Below the pieces are notes generated by a model that was not told the DNA's origin, did no database searches, and saw only the letters and a program-made list of their open reading frames with translations. A program made the translations under genes and the position numbers. A stretch of 64,000 bases of DNA from an uncultured Lachnospiraceae bacterium (GTDB lineage Bacteria; Bacillota; Clostridia; Lachnospirales; Lachnospiraceae): positions 103,250-167,249 of the forward strand of contig CAJTJY010000002.1 of the NCBI GenBank assembly GCA_910576975.1. The letters run 5' to 3'. Shown piece by piece: positions 16,358 to 25,354 of the stretch (the stretch's first letter is position 1; each line of letters starts with the position of its first letter).

Positions 16358-18793
16358 TTACACCTGTTTCAGTGAAAAATCTGCTTTTGACAAGGTTAGG
16401 TTCGGATTGTAATAAGGATCTCCCTTGTCCATAAATGCTTTCCATTTTGTCACAAAATACTTCATTTCTTTATAATAACGTTCCTGCTTCTCAGGGGAAT
16501 CCTCCAGCCCCCTGGATTTTGATTCATAATGGTAGAGCTGGGCATAGGGATTATAGACCACCAATTTCCCCGCCTGGCGCACCTTCATGCAATAGTCGAT
16601 GTCATTGAAAGCCACCGCCAGCTCCTCGGTCAGCCCTCCTACCTGCTGATAGACAGATTTTTTAGTCATCATGCATGCCGCAGTCACCGCACTGTAATCC
16701 TGGGCGCAGATAATCCTCGAAAAGTAGCCGTTTGCCTGGCGGTCAAATCCTATAAACGTGTGACCTGCGATTCCGCCGAAGCCAATCACCACCCCTGCAT
16801 GTTGAATGCTATCGTCCTCATAGTAGAGCCTCGCTCCCACAGCCCCCACGTCTTCTCGCATGCAATAGCCCAAAAGCTGCCACAGACAGTCCGGATTTAT
16901 CATCTCTGTGTCATTATTCAATAGTAGCAAATATTCCCCATTGGCATGTTCTGCGCCAAAATTATTAATGGCAGAATAGTTAAAGCTTCCCTCCCAATAG
17001 ATGACATGCGCTTTCTGATGCTCTGCTTCCAGCCTTTTATAATATGCAAAGGTTTCTGGCAACTCGCTATTATTTTCAATAATGATAAATTCATAGTTGT
17101 GGTACACAGACTTCTCTTCTATTGACTTTATGCACTGATCCAGATCTTTCACATGGTCTTTGTTGGGAATTAAAATCGAAATCAAAGGCTGCTCTTTCCA
17201 CTGCCAATAAGTTCTATAAAGCCCTGGATACTCTCCCATTTCCACCTTTGCAGGAAGATTTCTCCTGGCATAATGAGCCTCTATCGCCCGTCTGCCTGCC
17301 TCAAAAGCATATCGTTTGCTTTCTGGGTTCTCTGCCGTGGAATCCTCATGGGCGCGCCAATGATACAACACTTTGGGAATATGATGAATATTCTTCGTAT
17401 GCTCCGTACATCGCAGAACGAAATCATAGTCCTGGGCTCCGTCAAATTCCCCGTTTAAGAGTCCTGTACGTTCTAAAAGCGGTCGGCTTGCCACCACCAA
17501 ATGGCAGAAATAATTCATGCTGCACAAAAGATCCGGGTTATAATCCGATTTAAAATGGGGTTCAAAATACCTCTTTCCATTGATGGACACTTTATCCTCG
17601 TCCGAATAGATCAATTCTGTCTGCGGATGATCCCGCAAGACGCAGGCACATTCATATAATGCATTCTCTGACAACAAGTCGTCATGATCTGCAAATACGA
17701 TGAAATCTCCGTCTGACGCTTGTATCGCCGCATTGGTATTATCAGAAATCTGCAAGGATACGCTGTGACGGACTATTTTTACCCGCTGCTCTCTCTTTTC
17801 GAGCTTGTCCAGATAGTCCTTAAGCGGCGACGGAAAACCGCTTCCATCTGAGAGACAAAGTTGCCAGTTCTCATAAGTCTGAGCAATTACAGATTCCACG
17901 AGCTGTTCCAAATATCTGACAGGAGTCTTATACAATGGCACCACGATGGAAAATAAAGGCTTCTGGTCCCAAGTTTGCTGCCGCTGCCTTAAAAGCTCCT
18001 CTTCTGTAGGCGCCACTGCCTGACGGTATTTCTGATAATCTCCCAGGGAAGCAGACTTCTGCGCCAGCACTTGGATTGTTCTAGTACAGAACTCCTTAAA
18101 TCCATGACGCTGTAAAAACCGCATTCCTTTTCCCAGATAACTGCTCCCCATCACATTCTCAAACAAAAATGTCGACGCCACAGGCACTTTCGTCTTGGTG
18201 CTGCGCTCCCCATTGGAAAATTCCAACTGTACCCCAGACAACCCGTGATGGGCAAGCTTTATCTCAAAGCCAGCGTCTGGCAGGCGGGAAATTTCCCGGT
18301 AAACTTGCGCTACATCCCTGCGCTCATGCCAGGAAGCTTCACAGGGCAGCTCCTTTCCCCCAGCTCCGAACGCTTTCACCAAAACAGGGGTGGCGGAAGC
18401 TGCCCACCCCTTGATATAACATTGATCTTTCTCAAGCACAGTCTGTTCCAAAAACACATCCAGTTCCTCTCTCTGCCGGAGCAACTGCAACGCCTTTTTG
18501 CGGTAAACTAGGCAATCCCCCGCCCAAAGCACGAATTCCTGCTTTACTTCCAAATCCTCTGGCAATGCTACATACAGAAAATATTCTTCCTCAATGCCCA
18601 GATCATAAATCATATAACGCTGACGCACTTCCATGCCATCGTATTTCTTGATATGCCAAGGGAGTTCTTCCCCGTCCAGGACAGGCTTAAGCTCCTCATC
18701 CTGCCCCCTGCCATGCCAAAAGCCCTGAATCACCAGAACCTGTTTCTCTTCTATGTGGAATCTGACTCTTACTACGTTAAACTTCTCCAGCAT
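16358..18793 (-). CDS. Two-domain GT2 glycosyltransferase (rhamnan-type)
   Basis: 811 residues: a beta-rich N-terminal region (about 1-260) and two family 2 glycosyltransferase domains. The first starts near 283 (FSIVVPLYKTPVRYLEQLVE, FADHDDLL); the second starts near 538 (ISILIPNKDHVKDLDQC, LLLLNNDTEM, FNDIDYCMKV). Paired GT2 domains with this ordering are common in rhamnose-polymer and O-antigen clusters of Firmicutes and would add alternating linkages. The dTDP-rhamnose genes nearby fit that idea. No membrane segments. It lies between wzt and the methyltransferase-kinase gene. The start is supported by GAGGGA upstream of the ATG. Confidence 0.85.
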   Translation of the reverse strand: MLEKFNVVRVRFHIEEKQVLVIQGFWHGRGQDEELKPVLDGEELPWHIKKYDGMEVRQRYMIYDLGIEEEYFLYVALPEDLEVKQEFVLWAGDCLVYRKKALQLLRQREELDVFLEQTVLEKDQCYIKGWAASATPVLVKAFGAGGKELPCEASWHERRDVAQVYREISRLPDAGFEIKLAHHGLSGVQLEFSNGERSTKTKVPVASTFLFENVMGSSYLGKGMRFLQRHGFKEFCTRTIQVLAQKSASLGDYQKYRQAVAPTEEELLRQRQQTWDQKPLFSIVVPLYKTPVRYLEQLVESVIAQTYENWQLCLSDGSGFPSPLKDYLDKLEKREQRVKIVRHSVSLQISDNTNAAIQASDGDFIVFADHDDLLSENALYECACVLRDHPQTELIYSDEDKVSINGKRYFEPHFKSDYNPDLLCSMNYFCHLVVASRPLLERTGLLNGEFDGAQDYDFVLRCTEHTKNIHHIPKVLYHWRAHEDSTAENPESKRYAFEAGRRAIEAHYARRNLPAKVEMGEYPGLYRTYWQWKEQPLISILIPNKDHVKDLDQCIKSIEEKSVYHNYEFIIIENNSELPETFAYYKRLEAEHQKAHVIYWEGSFNYSAINNFGAEHANGEYLLLLNNDTEMINPDCLWQLLGYCMREDVGAVGARLYYEDDSIQHAGVVIGFGGIAGHTFIGFDRQANGYFSRIICAQDYSAVTAACMMTKKSVYQQVGGLTEELAVAFNDIDYCMKVRQAGKLVVYNPYAQLYHYESKSRGLEDSPEKQERYYKEMKYFVTKWKAFMDKGDPYYNPNLTLSKADFSLKQV

Positions 18794-18811
18794 TTTCCCG
18801 TCCCTCTAATT

Positions 18812-20074
18812 TCACTCGATCTCCACCGCAGATTCCATGTCGAAAAAACCAACGGTATTCTTTTCCGAAATCACGCCCAGGCTGCACACGTCATACAGTC
18901 TGTGATGTACTTTAAACTCTTCCTTCTCGTATCCCGTACATCCCAATGACAACAGGTATTCCCCTCCCTGCAGAATCATTTTCTGGGTAAAGCTGACAAC
19001 CTGGATTTCTCCCTTTTTCTTAGGTTCTACGATCTGCTTTTCCAACAGCGTATTGGTGCCCGTAAGCTCAATGCCCATGAGATTTTTCAGGGTAAAGGCA
19101 AAAATCGGCTCCGCCACGTCCTGATGAAATAACACTCTCATCTTGATCGTGCACAGCTCTCCCTTTTCAATCACATTGGTAATCTTTCCTGTCTTGTCAA
19201 CAATCGCAAAATCCAAGATTTCCGCCTTTTTGTCCCCATACTCCAGCGTCTGCGGATTGACGCTGAGGCTGTCACGCCACTTCTCTCCTGTTTCCCCTGG
19301 CATCCACCGGGAAGCGTTCTTACTGCGCTGCGCCTCTTCCTGTTCCACCAATGCCATTTTGAATTGATCCACGGCCTCCTTGGGCGTGCCCTCCATGACT
19401 TTTACGCCTTTGTTTAATAGAACTGCACGGTCGCAGTATTTGGTAATGCTACTAAGATCATGGCTCACAAAAAGAATCGTCTTGCCCATCTCTTTAAATT
19501 CTTCAAACTTCCGGTAACATTTTGCCTGAAAGAACACGTCCCCGACAGACAACGCTTCGTCGACAATCAGGATTTCCGGTTCAATATTGATGGCGACTGC
19601 AAAGGCAAGCCGCACGAACATTCCGCTAGAATACGTTTTTACAGGTTGATTGATAAAATCCCCGATGTCTGCAAATTCCAGGATTGCGTTGATTTTCCGG
19701 GCAATCTCCTCTCTGGAAAATCCCATCATGGTCCCTTGCAGATACACATTCTCAATTCCCGTATACTCTTGGTTAAAGCCAGCGCCCAGTTCCAGCAATG
19801 CAGAGATTCTCCCCTTTACTTCCACTTCCCCGCTGGTCTGACGGATGACTCCGGTGATAATTTTCAAGATCGTGGACTTGCCGGAACCATTGGTTCCGAT
19901 AATCCCCACAGTCTCCCCTTTGTGGATCGTAAGGCTTATTTCTCTTAAGGCTTGGTGTTCTCTGTAATTCCGTTTTCGTGAAAGCCCCAGGGCGTCCTTC
20001 AGACGTGCAGAAGGCGTATCATACAGTTTATAGATTTTGCTGACTTTTGTCACCTTGATTGCTGTCTCTTCCAT
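18812..20074 (-). CDS. ABC transporter ATPase Wzt with C-terminal carbohydrate-binding domain
   Basis: 420 residues from the ATG at 20074 (Shine-Dalgarno AAGGAAG); a longer in-frame ORF overlaps the permease gene and is rejected. Residues 1-235 are the ATPase (GTNGSGKST, YSSGM, ILIVDE). Residues about 255-420 are a Wzt C-terminal domain (YGDKKAEILDFAIVD, FAFTLKNLMGIELTGTNT, SLGCTGYEKEEF), a beta-sandwich that in O-antigen systems binds the modified non-reducing end of the chain before export. This distinguishes it from the second exporter ATPase at 9324-10070. It works with the permease directly upstream; the methyltransferase-kinase gene could supply the cap. Confidence 0.93.
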   Translation of the reverse strand: MEETAIKVTKVSKIYKLYDTPSARLKDALGLSRKRNYREHQALREISLTIHKGETVGIIGTNGSGKSTILKIITGVIRQTSGEVEVKGRISALLELGAGFNQEYTGIENVYLQGTMMGFSREEIARKINAILEFADIGDFINQPVKTYSSGMFVRLAFAVAINIEPEILIVDEALSVGDVFFQAKCYRKFEEFKEMGKTILFVSHDLSSITKYCDRAVLLNKGVKVMEGTPKEAVDQFKMALVEQEEAQRSKNASRWMPGETGEKWRDSLSVNPQTLEYGDKKAEILDFAIVDKTGKITNVIEKGELCTIKMRVLFHQDVAEPIFAFTLKNLMGIELTGTNTLLEKQIVEPKKKGEIQVVSFTQKMILQGGEYLLSLGCTGYEKEEFKVHHRLYDVCSLGVISEKNTVGFFDMESAVEIE

Positions 20075-20085
20075 ATGCTTCCTTT

Positions 20086-20913
20086 CTACATCATATCTGC
20101 AAAATGTACTTTGAGCCGTTTGAATACCGTTACGCCCAGCACGCATACAGCCGCTGTAAAGCACCAGAAATACAATGTCATGCCCGGATGTTCAAAGAAC
20201 CACGCCTTATCAATCAAAGCTTCCCGGTAACCCTGCACAATATAATACATCGGATTGAGCTTGAGTACCGCCATCGCCGCATCTGGAATCTTCTCTTTCA
20301 TGTCATGAATGCTCCACATAATGGGCGTCGCCCAAATTCCTACTTGCAGGGCAATATTCACAATCTGGCGCATATCTGGAAAAAACACAGAGATGGCGCT
20401 GGTAAGATAGCTGATTCCCAGTGCAAGAATTAAAACGCCTAGGCTGTAATAAACTACCTGCAGTACATAGAGATCTGGCAAGTAACCATATGCTACAAAT
20501 AAGGCCAGCATGAACGCCACAAAAAATGCATGTACGAAAATTGAGGCAAACACCTTGACTACTGGCAGAATATCTATATTAAAAACCACTTTTTTAACCA
20601 GATAATTGTATTCTGCCAGCACGGCCGTCCCAGCGCTGACACAGTCAGAAAAGAAAAACCAGGGCACAATTCCTGCGACCAGCCACAAGACATAAGGAAG
20701 CGGAAGCGCTGTCTGCATATTTACTCTTGCGCCGATCGCCTTGTCAAAGACAAACCAGTATATCAGCACCGTGATCACCGGCTGCACAAAAGCCCACAGG
20801 GTTCCTAGATAAGAACCTGCAAATTTGATCTTAAAATCGTTCTTTGCCAGGCTTTTGATAAGCTTGCGGTTTTCGATCAATTCTGCAATTATATTTTTTG
20901 ACGTCCCATTCAT
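20086..20913 (-). CDS. ABC-2 type polysaccharide export permease (Wzm type)
   Basis: 275 residues with six predicted membrane spans and the ABC-2 pattern of Wzm/TagG: KNDFKIKFAGSYLGTLWAFVQP in the first third, VAGIVPWFFFSDCVSAGT, LNPMYYIVQGYREA near the end. It forms the export pore with the Wzt at 18812-20074, whose start codon lies 11 bp downstream of this stop. AAAGGAAG precedes the ATG. Substrate: presumably the rhamnose-containing chain made by the surrounding genes. Confidence 0.92.
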   Translation of the reverse strand: MNGTSKNIIAELIENRKLIKSLAKNDFKIKFAGSYLGTLWAFVQPVITVLIYWFVFDKAIGARVNMQTALPLPYVLWLVAGIVPWFFFSDCVSAGTAVLAEYNYLVKKVVFNIDILPVVKVFASIFVHAFFVAFMLALFVAYGYLPDLYVLQVVYYSLGVLILALGISYLTSAISVFFPDMRQIVNIALQVGIWATPIMWSIHDMKEKIPDAAMAVLKLNPMYYIVQGYREALIDKAWFFEHPGMTLYFWCFTAAVCVLGVTVFKRLKVHFADMM

Positions 20914-20930
20914 ATGCCGACTTCCTTTGA

Positions 20931-22871
20931 TTATTTTCGAATCGTAACTGCTTTGGCACTGCCCCAGTCACCATATACTTTCTTGCCTGCCGAATCCAGT
21001 TTCCATGCCCTTGCCTGGACATAATACCGGGCGCCTTTTTTGAGCCCGCTGATAGTCTTTACTCCTGATTTCGCCTCTTTCTTTTTGGCAGAACTCATAT
21101 TGGAGTTGAGCGAATAGCGAATCTCATACCCTTTTGCGCCACTGATTTTCTTTACCGTGACTTTCAGCTTTCTGCCAGACTGATTTTTCAAACTGACACT
21201 GGTCTTGGCGACTTTCACCTTGTTCCACTTTGCATAAACCGTGGTATTCTTGGTGATCTTGCTCTTAAAATTCCACTTGCTTTTGCATCCCTTTTCCTTG
21301 TACCATCCTGCAAATTGATATTTTGCACGCTTGGGATCCGCTGGCTTTTCAACCGCCTCTCCCGGCCAAACTAGCTTAGAAGAAAGCTTCTTGCCCCCCA
21401 TGGTATTGAATGTGACGGTATACATCTTGCCGTTTACTTTCCCGTCACTGACCTTGCTGTCCCATTGCCCGTCCTTCACAGCCACCGCTTTTACTGTCAC
21501 ATTAGCGGTCACCTTGAACGGTCCCGTATAATGGTAACTTCTGGTATAAGAAGAGGATGGAGTTTTCCCATCAATCGTATAATAGATGTCTGCACCCGGA
21601 GTAGCCGTCTTTAAAGTCACAGACATGCCGCTCTTGGTCTTATTCTGCTTTATGGTCACAGCCGCCGTGGTCGCCGTGGGCAGATATGCGGTTCCTACCT
21701 GCAGCTCTGTAGAGCCAAGATCCTTGGTACATACCGGAATCAGCCCTGTATAACCTGGCTCTTCCTGATGAAAGCCCGTCGTATCCAGCTTCCTGGTAAG
21801 GGTCGTCTTGCTGATGCCAAAATAAGTATAAATCTTGCTTCTGCCGCCTGCCCCGTCCTGATCGTCCCAAGTAAGATCCACGTAATACCAGGAATCATTG
21901 AGACAAATCATATTCCAGGCATGGCCTGTGGTAGTCTTCTCTCCAAAAATATCTGTTTTTTCGATCAGGCTGGTGACCCCTATCGTGTCAATCCCCACGC
22001 TGTTCATCAGAATGCTAAAAGATTTCGTATAGCCTGCGCACACTGTGTAATCGTCCTGGAACACGCTATACGCACTTTGATGGTAGGGCGTATAATAGTT
22101 CCCCGTATCATATCCCCTGTCATACTGGATCTTCTCGACAATCAGATCATGTGCAATCCTTGCCTTGTCGAGATCATCGGTCCCTTTCTCAACTTTGCTT
22201 TTCATAGCGTCAATCTGCCGCTTTACTTTCTCGGTCTCACTTATTCTGTCGACTCCCCTGGCAAATTTAGCATAAATGACCGGACACATGCTTCCCTGTC
22301 CGAACAAATAACCATTTTCCAGAAAATAGTACTGAGGATTCGAATAGGTGAACATGGTATACAAAATACTGAGCTGCCACTCTGATAACCCCAGGCTGCT
22401 ATAACTGATCCACTTATCTGCGATATAATAGGTATTGCCTTGCAGCGTCTGCGCAGACGCATTCACTGTAGTAACAAGGTACCTTCTGCAAAGCGCATCC
22501 AAAAGATCCCAAAATTTACGCTCATTAGCGCTAAGGCGGTTATAAATATAATTGGAAGAATAGATATCCCAAGAAGAGTCATATTTCTGAGAGCCATAAG
22601 ACTCCGAATGCAGTATCATCCTTCCATTCTTGATCTCCACATCCTCTTCCTCGATAAGCTCTATCGATTCTGCCATCTCCTCTGAAATCTCTATCGCCTT
22701 GGGAGCCTGAAACCCTCCGTCTGGGCAAGCCCCCTGATCTGGAGTAACGCTGTCGTCAAATGCTTCTTCTGTCTCTGTATTTTCTGTCGGAGCCGCCAGC
22801 GCTTGCTCTGCTCCGATCCCAGTCAGAAACAATGCGCCTGCCAGTAAAAATGCCAATGCCTTCTTTCCCAT
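20931..22871 (-). CDS. Secreted transglutaminase-like protein with chitobiase-type, InlB-repeat and FN3-like domains
   Basis: 646 residues with a clear signal peptide (KKALAFLLAGALFLTGIGAEQALA). After an acidic linker, residues about 235-345 form a transglutaminase-like cysteine-protease-fold domain with Cys278 (CAGYTKSFSIL), His317 (GHAWN) and Asp332 (YYVDLTWDD). Then come a chitobiase C-terminal-type repeat (DIYYTIDGKTPSSS), an InlB/Flg_new repeat (VTFNTMGGKKL ending in AKW) and an FN3-like module rich in lysine. Such proteins act at the cell surface, possibly cross-linking or cutting peptides. It is embedded between rfbC and wzm, so it may process or anchor the glycan layer. No LPXTG motif is seen. 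AAGGAG is optimally placed. Confidence 0.85.
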   Translation of the reverse strand: MGKKALAFLLAGALFLTGIGAEQALAAPTENTETEEAFDDSVTPDQGACPDGGFQAPKAIEISEEMAESIELIEEEDVEIKNGRMILHSESYGSQKYDSSWDIYSSNYIYNRLSANERKFWDLLDALCRRYLVTTVNASAQTLQGNTYYIADKWISYSSLGLSEWQLSILYTMFTYSNPQYYFLENGYLFGQGSMCPVIYAKFARGVDRISETEKVKRQIDAMKSKVEKGTDDLDKARIAHDLIVEKIQYDRGYDTGNYYTPYHQSAYSVFQDDYTVCAGYTKSFSILMNSVGIDTIGVTSLIEKTDIFGEKTTTGHAWNMICLNDSWYYVDLTWDDQDGAGGRSKIYTYFGISKTTLTRKLDTTGFHQEEPGYTGLIPVCTKDLGSTELQVGTAYLPTATTAAVTIKQNKTKSGMSVTLKTATPGADIYYTIDGKTPSSSYTRSYHYTGPFKVTANVTVKAVAVKDGQWDSKVSDGKVNGKMYTVTFNTMGGKKLSSKLVWPGEAVEKPADPKRAKYQFAGWYKEKGCKSKWNFKSKITKNTTVYAKWNKVKVAKTSVSLKNQSGRKLKVTVKKISGAKGYEIRYSLNSNMSSAKKKEAKSGVKTISGLKKGARYYVQARAWKLDSAGKKVYGDWGSAKAVTIRK

Positions 22872-22899
22872 GGTACGTTCTCCTTCCCAACTGCGATAA

Positions 22900-23478
22900 T
22901 TATTTATTTTTATTGTCGCAGTATTCTTCTATGCCACCCCACGCTCGGTCTTTATCTGATAAAATCAAATCATCCTCTGTCATTCCCTGGGGCATAGGCC
23001 ATTGCACGCCGATCTTCTCATCTTTCCATAAAATCCCGCCCTCGTCATTGGGATGATAAAAATCAGTCACTTTATAGCAAAATTCCGCATAATCAGACAA
23101 TACTACAAATCCATGCGCAAACCCCTTGGGGATAAAAAACTGTTTTTTATTCTCCGCTGACAATGTGACGCCAAACCACTTTCCAAAAGTTTCTGATCCT
23201 TCCCGCAGGTCAACTGCTACGTCAAAGACCTCGCCATTTACCACCCTTACCAACTTATCCTGGGGATAATTAATCTGGAAATGAAGCCCGCGAAGCACTC
23301 CTTTCTTGGAAGCCGACTGGTTATCCTGCACAAATTCACAATCAATCCCCGCCTCTTTGAAATCATTATAATTATAGGTTTCCATGAAATAGCCCCTCTG
23401 ATCGCCGAATACGGCTGGCTCTATCACTTTCAACCCTGCAATCCCATTACAGTGATCTGTCACTTTAATCTTACCCAT
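22900..23478 (-). CDS. rfbC: dTDP-4-dehydrorhamnose 3,5-epimerase
   Basis: 192 residues, a RmlC-type cupin with FGDQRGYFMETYN, FVQDNQSASKKGVLRGLHFQ, the acidic EVFDVAVDLR strand, FGKWFGVTL and PKGFAHGFVVL. It epimerises C3 and C5 of dTDP-4-keto-6-deoxyglucose in dTDP-L-rhamnose synthesis. AGGAGG lies 11 bp before the ATG. It follows rfbA in the same unit; rfbB and rfbD lie 8-17 kb upstream in another unit, so the pathway is split over two operons. Confidence 0.95.
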   Translation of the reverse strand: MGKIKVTDHCNGIAGLKVIEPAVFGDQRGYFMETYNYNDFKEAGIDCEFVQDNQSASKKGVLRGLHFQINYPQDKLVRVVNGEVFDVAVDLREGSETFGKWFGVTLSAENKKQFFIPKGFAHGFVVLSDYAEFCYKVTDFYHPNDEGGILWKDEKIGVQWPMPQGMTEDDLILSDKDRAWGGIEEYCDNKNK

Positions 23479-23535
23479 CTTAACATAAACCTCCTGCTGT
23501 TCTCTTCTGTCAAAGCTGTCCTCATTCCCCCGCTC

Positions 23536-24414
23536 TTACAGTCCTTGCGCAATCTCCATCAAATACTGCCCATATTCTGTCTTCATTAGAGGTTCTGCCA
23601 ACTTCTCTAACTGATCTGCGGTGATAAATCCCCGTTTATATGCAATCTCCTCAATGCAAGAAATATATAATCCCTGCCGTTTCTGGAATGCAGACACGAA
23701 ATCCGCGGCTGCCAGAAGCATATCATGATTTCCAGTATCCAGCCATGCAAATCCCCTGCCAAGAGTCTCCACTTTTAAGCTGCCTCGTTCCAAATAAGCA
23801 TTGTTAACACTGGTGATCTCTATTTCGCCACGGGCGGAGGGCTTTACATTCTTTGCAATCTCTACCACGTCATTGTCATAGAAATACAGTCCAGGTACTG
23901 CATAGTTAGATTTCGGATGTTCTGGCTTCTCTTCAATGGAAACCGCCGTGCCTTGCTGATCGAATTCTACCACGCCATACTCCCTAGGATCCCTGACGTA
24001 ATAACCAAAAATTGTCGCCCCTGGCTGGCTCTCTGTGCGCTTCGCCACATTTTGAAGCACCCTGGAAAAGCTCTGTCCATAAAAAATGTTGTCTCCCAGC
24101 ACCAACGCCACAGCGTCCGTTCCGATAAATTCTGCGCCTATGATAAACGCATCTGCCAGTCCTCTTGGTTCCTTTTGCACAGCATAGGAAAAACACATGC
24201 CAAGCTGCGTCCCATCCCCTAGCAATTCCTCAAACATGGGAAGATCCCTAGGCGTGGAAATAATCAGCACTTCCCGAATCCCCGCCAGCATCAGGGTAGA
24301 CAACGGATAATATATCATGGGCTTGTCATACACTGGCATTATCTGTTTGGAAATGGCTTTGGTTAATGGGTACAATCTTGTTCCGGAACCTCCGGCTAAA
24401 ATAATTCCTTTCAT
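23536..24414 (-). CDS. rfbA: Glucose-1-phosphate thymidylyltransferase
   Basis: 292 residues, the full RmlA length. The nucleotidyltransferase motif is KGIILAGGSGTRLYPLT, followed by KPMIYYPLSTLM, ALVLGDNIFYG, SIEEKPEHPKSN and FAWLDTGNHD. It makes dTDP-glucose, the first step of the dTDP-rhamnose pathway. GGAGG sits 7 bp before the ATG. The 114 bp upstream, between rfbA and the membrane gene, hold no gene; two imperfect copies of GATATCC-A-CGTTC are seen there. Confidence 0.96.
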   Translation of the reverse strand: MKGIILAGGSGTRLYPLTKAISKQIMPVYDKPMIYYPLSTLMLAGIREVLIISTPRDLPMFEELLGDGTQLGMCFSYAVQKEPRGLADAFIIGAEFIGTDAVALVLGDNIFYGQSFSRVLQNVAKRTESQPGATIFGYYVRDPREYGVVEFDQQGTAVSIEEKPEHPKSNYAVPGLYFYDNDVVEIAKNVKPSARGEIEITSVNNAYLERGSLKVETLGRGFAWLDTGNHDMLLAAADFVSAFQKRQGLYISCIEEIAYKRGFITADQLEKLAEPLMKTEYGQYLMEIAQGL

Positions 24415-24528
24415 GGATCAACCTCCAATTCTTTTTTGATGCTACTCTCCACGGATATCCACAGCGTTCCCCTATCGCCAAACCCCTGCCCCTTGATATC
24501 CATAACGTTCTCTTTAAAGCTCTGCTCC

Positions 24529-25326
24529 CTATTCTTCTTTTCTGACATATACGCTTCTTTCCAATGTAGTGCCTAACAGTTCATAGCCTACTTGCTCCAG
24601 ATAATCGCTCATCTCATAGAGCGTCAATGTCACGACATAGTCCACTTTTTTCTTTTTGAGAGCCTTGGATAAACGCTCTTCTTCCCCCTTGATGCCATAA
24701 TTGACTGCGCGGATCATCGCTTTTTCAGCTATATATTTTTTTACATCCTCATACCCTGCTGTATTATTATGGGTTTGATAAGCTTTACGGCTGATCCCCC
24801 ATATCAAAGAGGGATCATACAGCCTCGACTGCATCTGGCATCCTAGGTCAAAAATAACCACTGGACGTTCCTTGTCCTTGTCTTTTTCAATCATCTCACA
24901 AACCTGTATCACATCCTCTGCCAGATTGTAAGCATTTTCTGGAATCCGTATGGTTCCTTCTACGACAAAGCTATTTTTGCCCCCCCAGAAGAGACATGCC
25001 AAAAGCCCGAGAACCATGGCTCTCTCCCAAAGTTTTTCACGCTCCGACACTGCCTTGGTTCCTGCCCATGCAATCATCGGAAGGATAGGCACCGCCCATA
25101 GAAAGCGGTAATATGTGGCGATGCCTGTGATCCTTCCAACCAATTTAATCGACAGATCATTAAAAATAAACAAAATGCTCAGCAGAAAAACAAATGTCAA
25201 GCGTTTCTTCTCCGACTCTTTTGTGCTGCAGAAAGCATAAATCACGCAGATTAAGAAGGCCGGCAAAAACATAGTGAACCCTCCATATGTCTGGATCATC
25301 TGCTGTATATTCTCTACATTATACAT
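24529..25326 (-). CDS. Membrane protein of unknown function (possible C-terminal half of a split DUF6077-like protein)
   Basis: 265 residues. Four or five hydrophobic segments occupy the first ~130 residues, followed by a soluble domain with VVIFDLGCQMQSRLYDPSLI and an alpha/beta pattern to the end. The gene begins 28 bp after the stop of another membrane protein and has its own GAGGAAAG ribosome-binding site. The combined lengths and the order, membrane part then extracytoplasmic domain, suggest that the two may be one protein in relatives. No function can be assigned; co-transcription with rfbA suggests a role in the glycan pathway. Confidence 0.6.
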   Translation of the reverse strand: MYNVENIQQMIQTYGGFTMFLPAFLICVIYAFCSTKESEKKRLTFVFLLSILFIFNDLSIKLVGRITGIATYYRFLWAVPILPMIAWAGTKAVSEREKLWERAMVLGLLACLFWGGKNSFVVEGTIRIPENAYNLAEDVIQVCEMIEKDKDKERPVVIFDLGCQMQSRLYDPSLIWGISRKAYQTHNNTAGYEDVKKYIAEKAMIRAVNYGIKGEEERLSKALKKKKVDYVVTLTLYEMSDYLEQVGYELLGTTLERSVYVRKEE

Positions 25327-25354
25327 ATTCTTTCCTCTAACTCTGCGATTTCTT

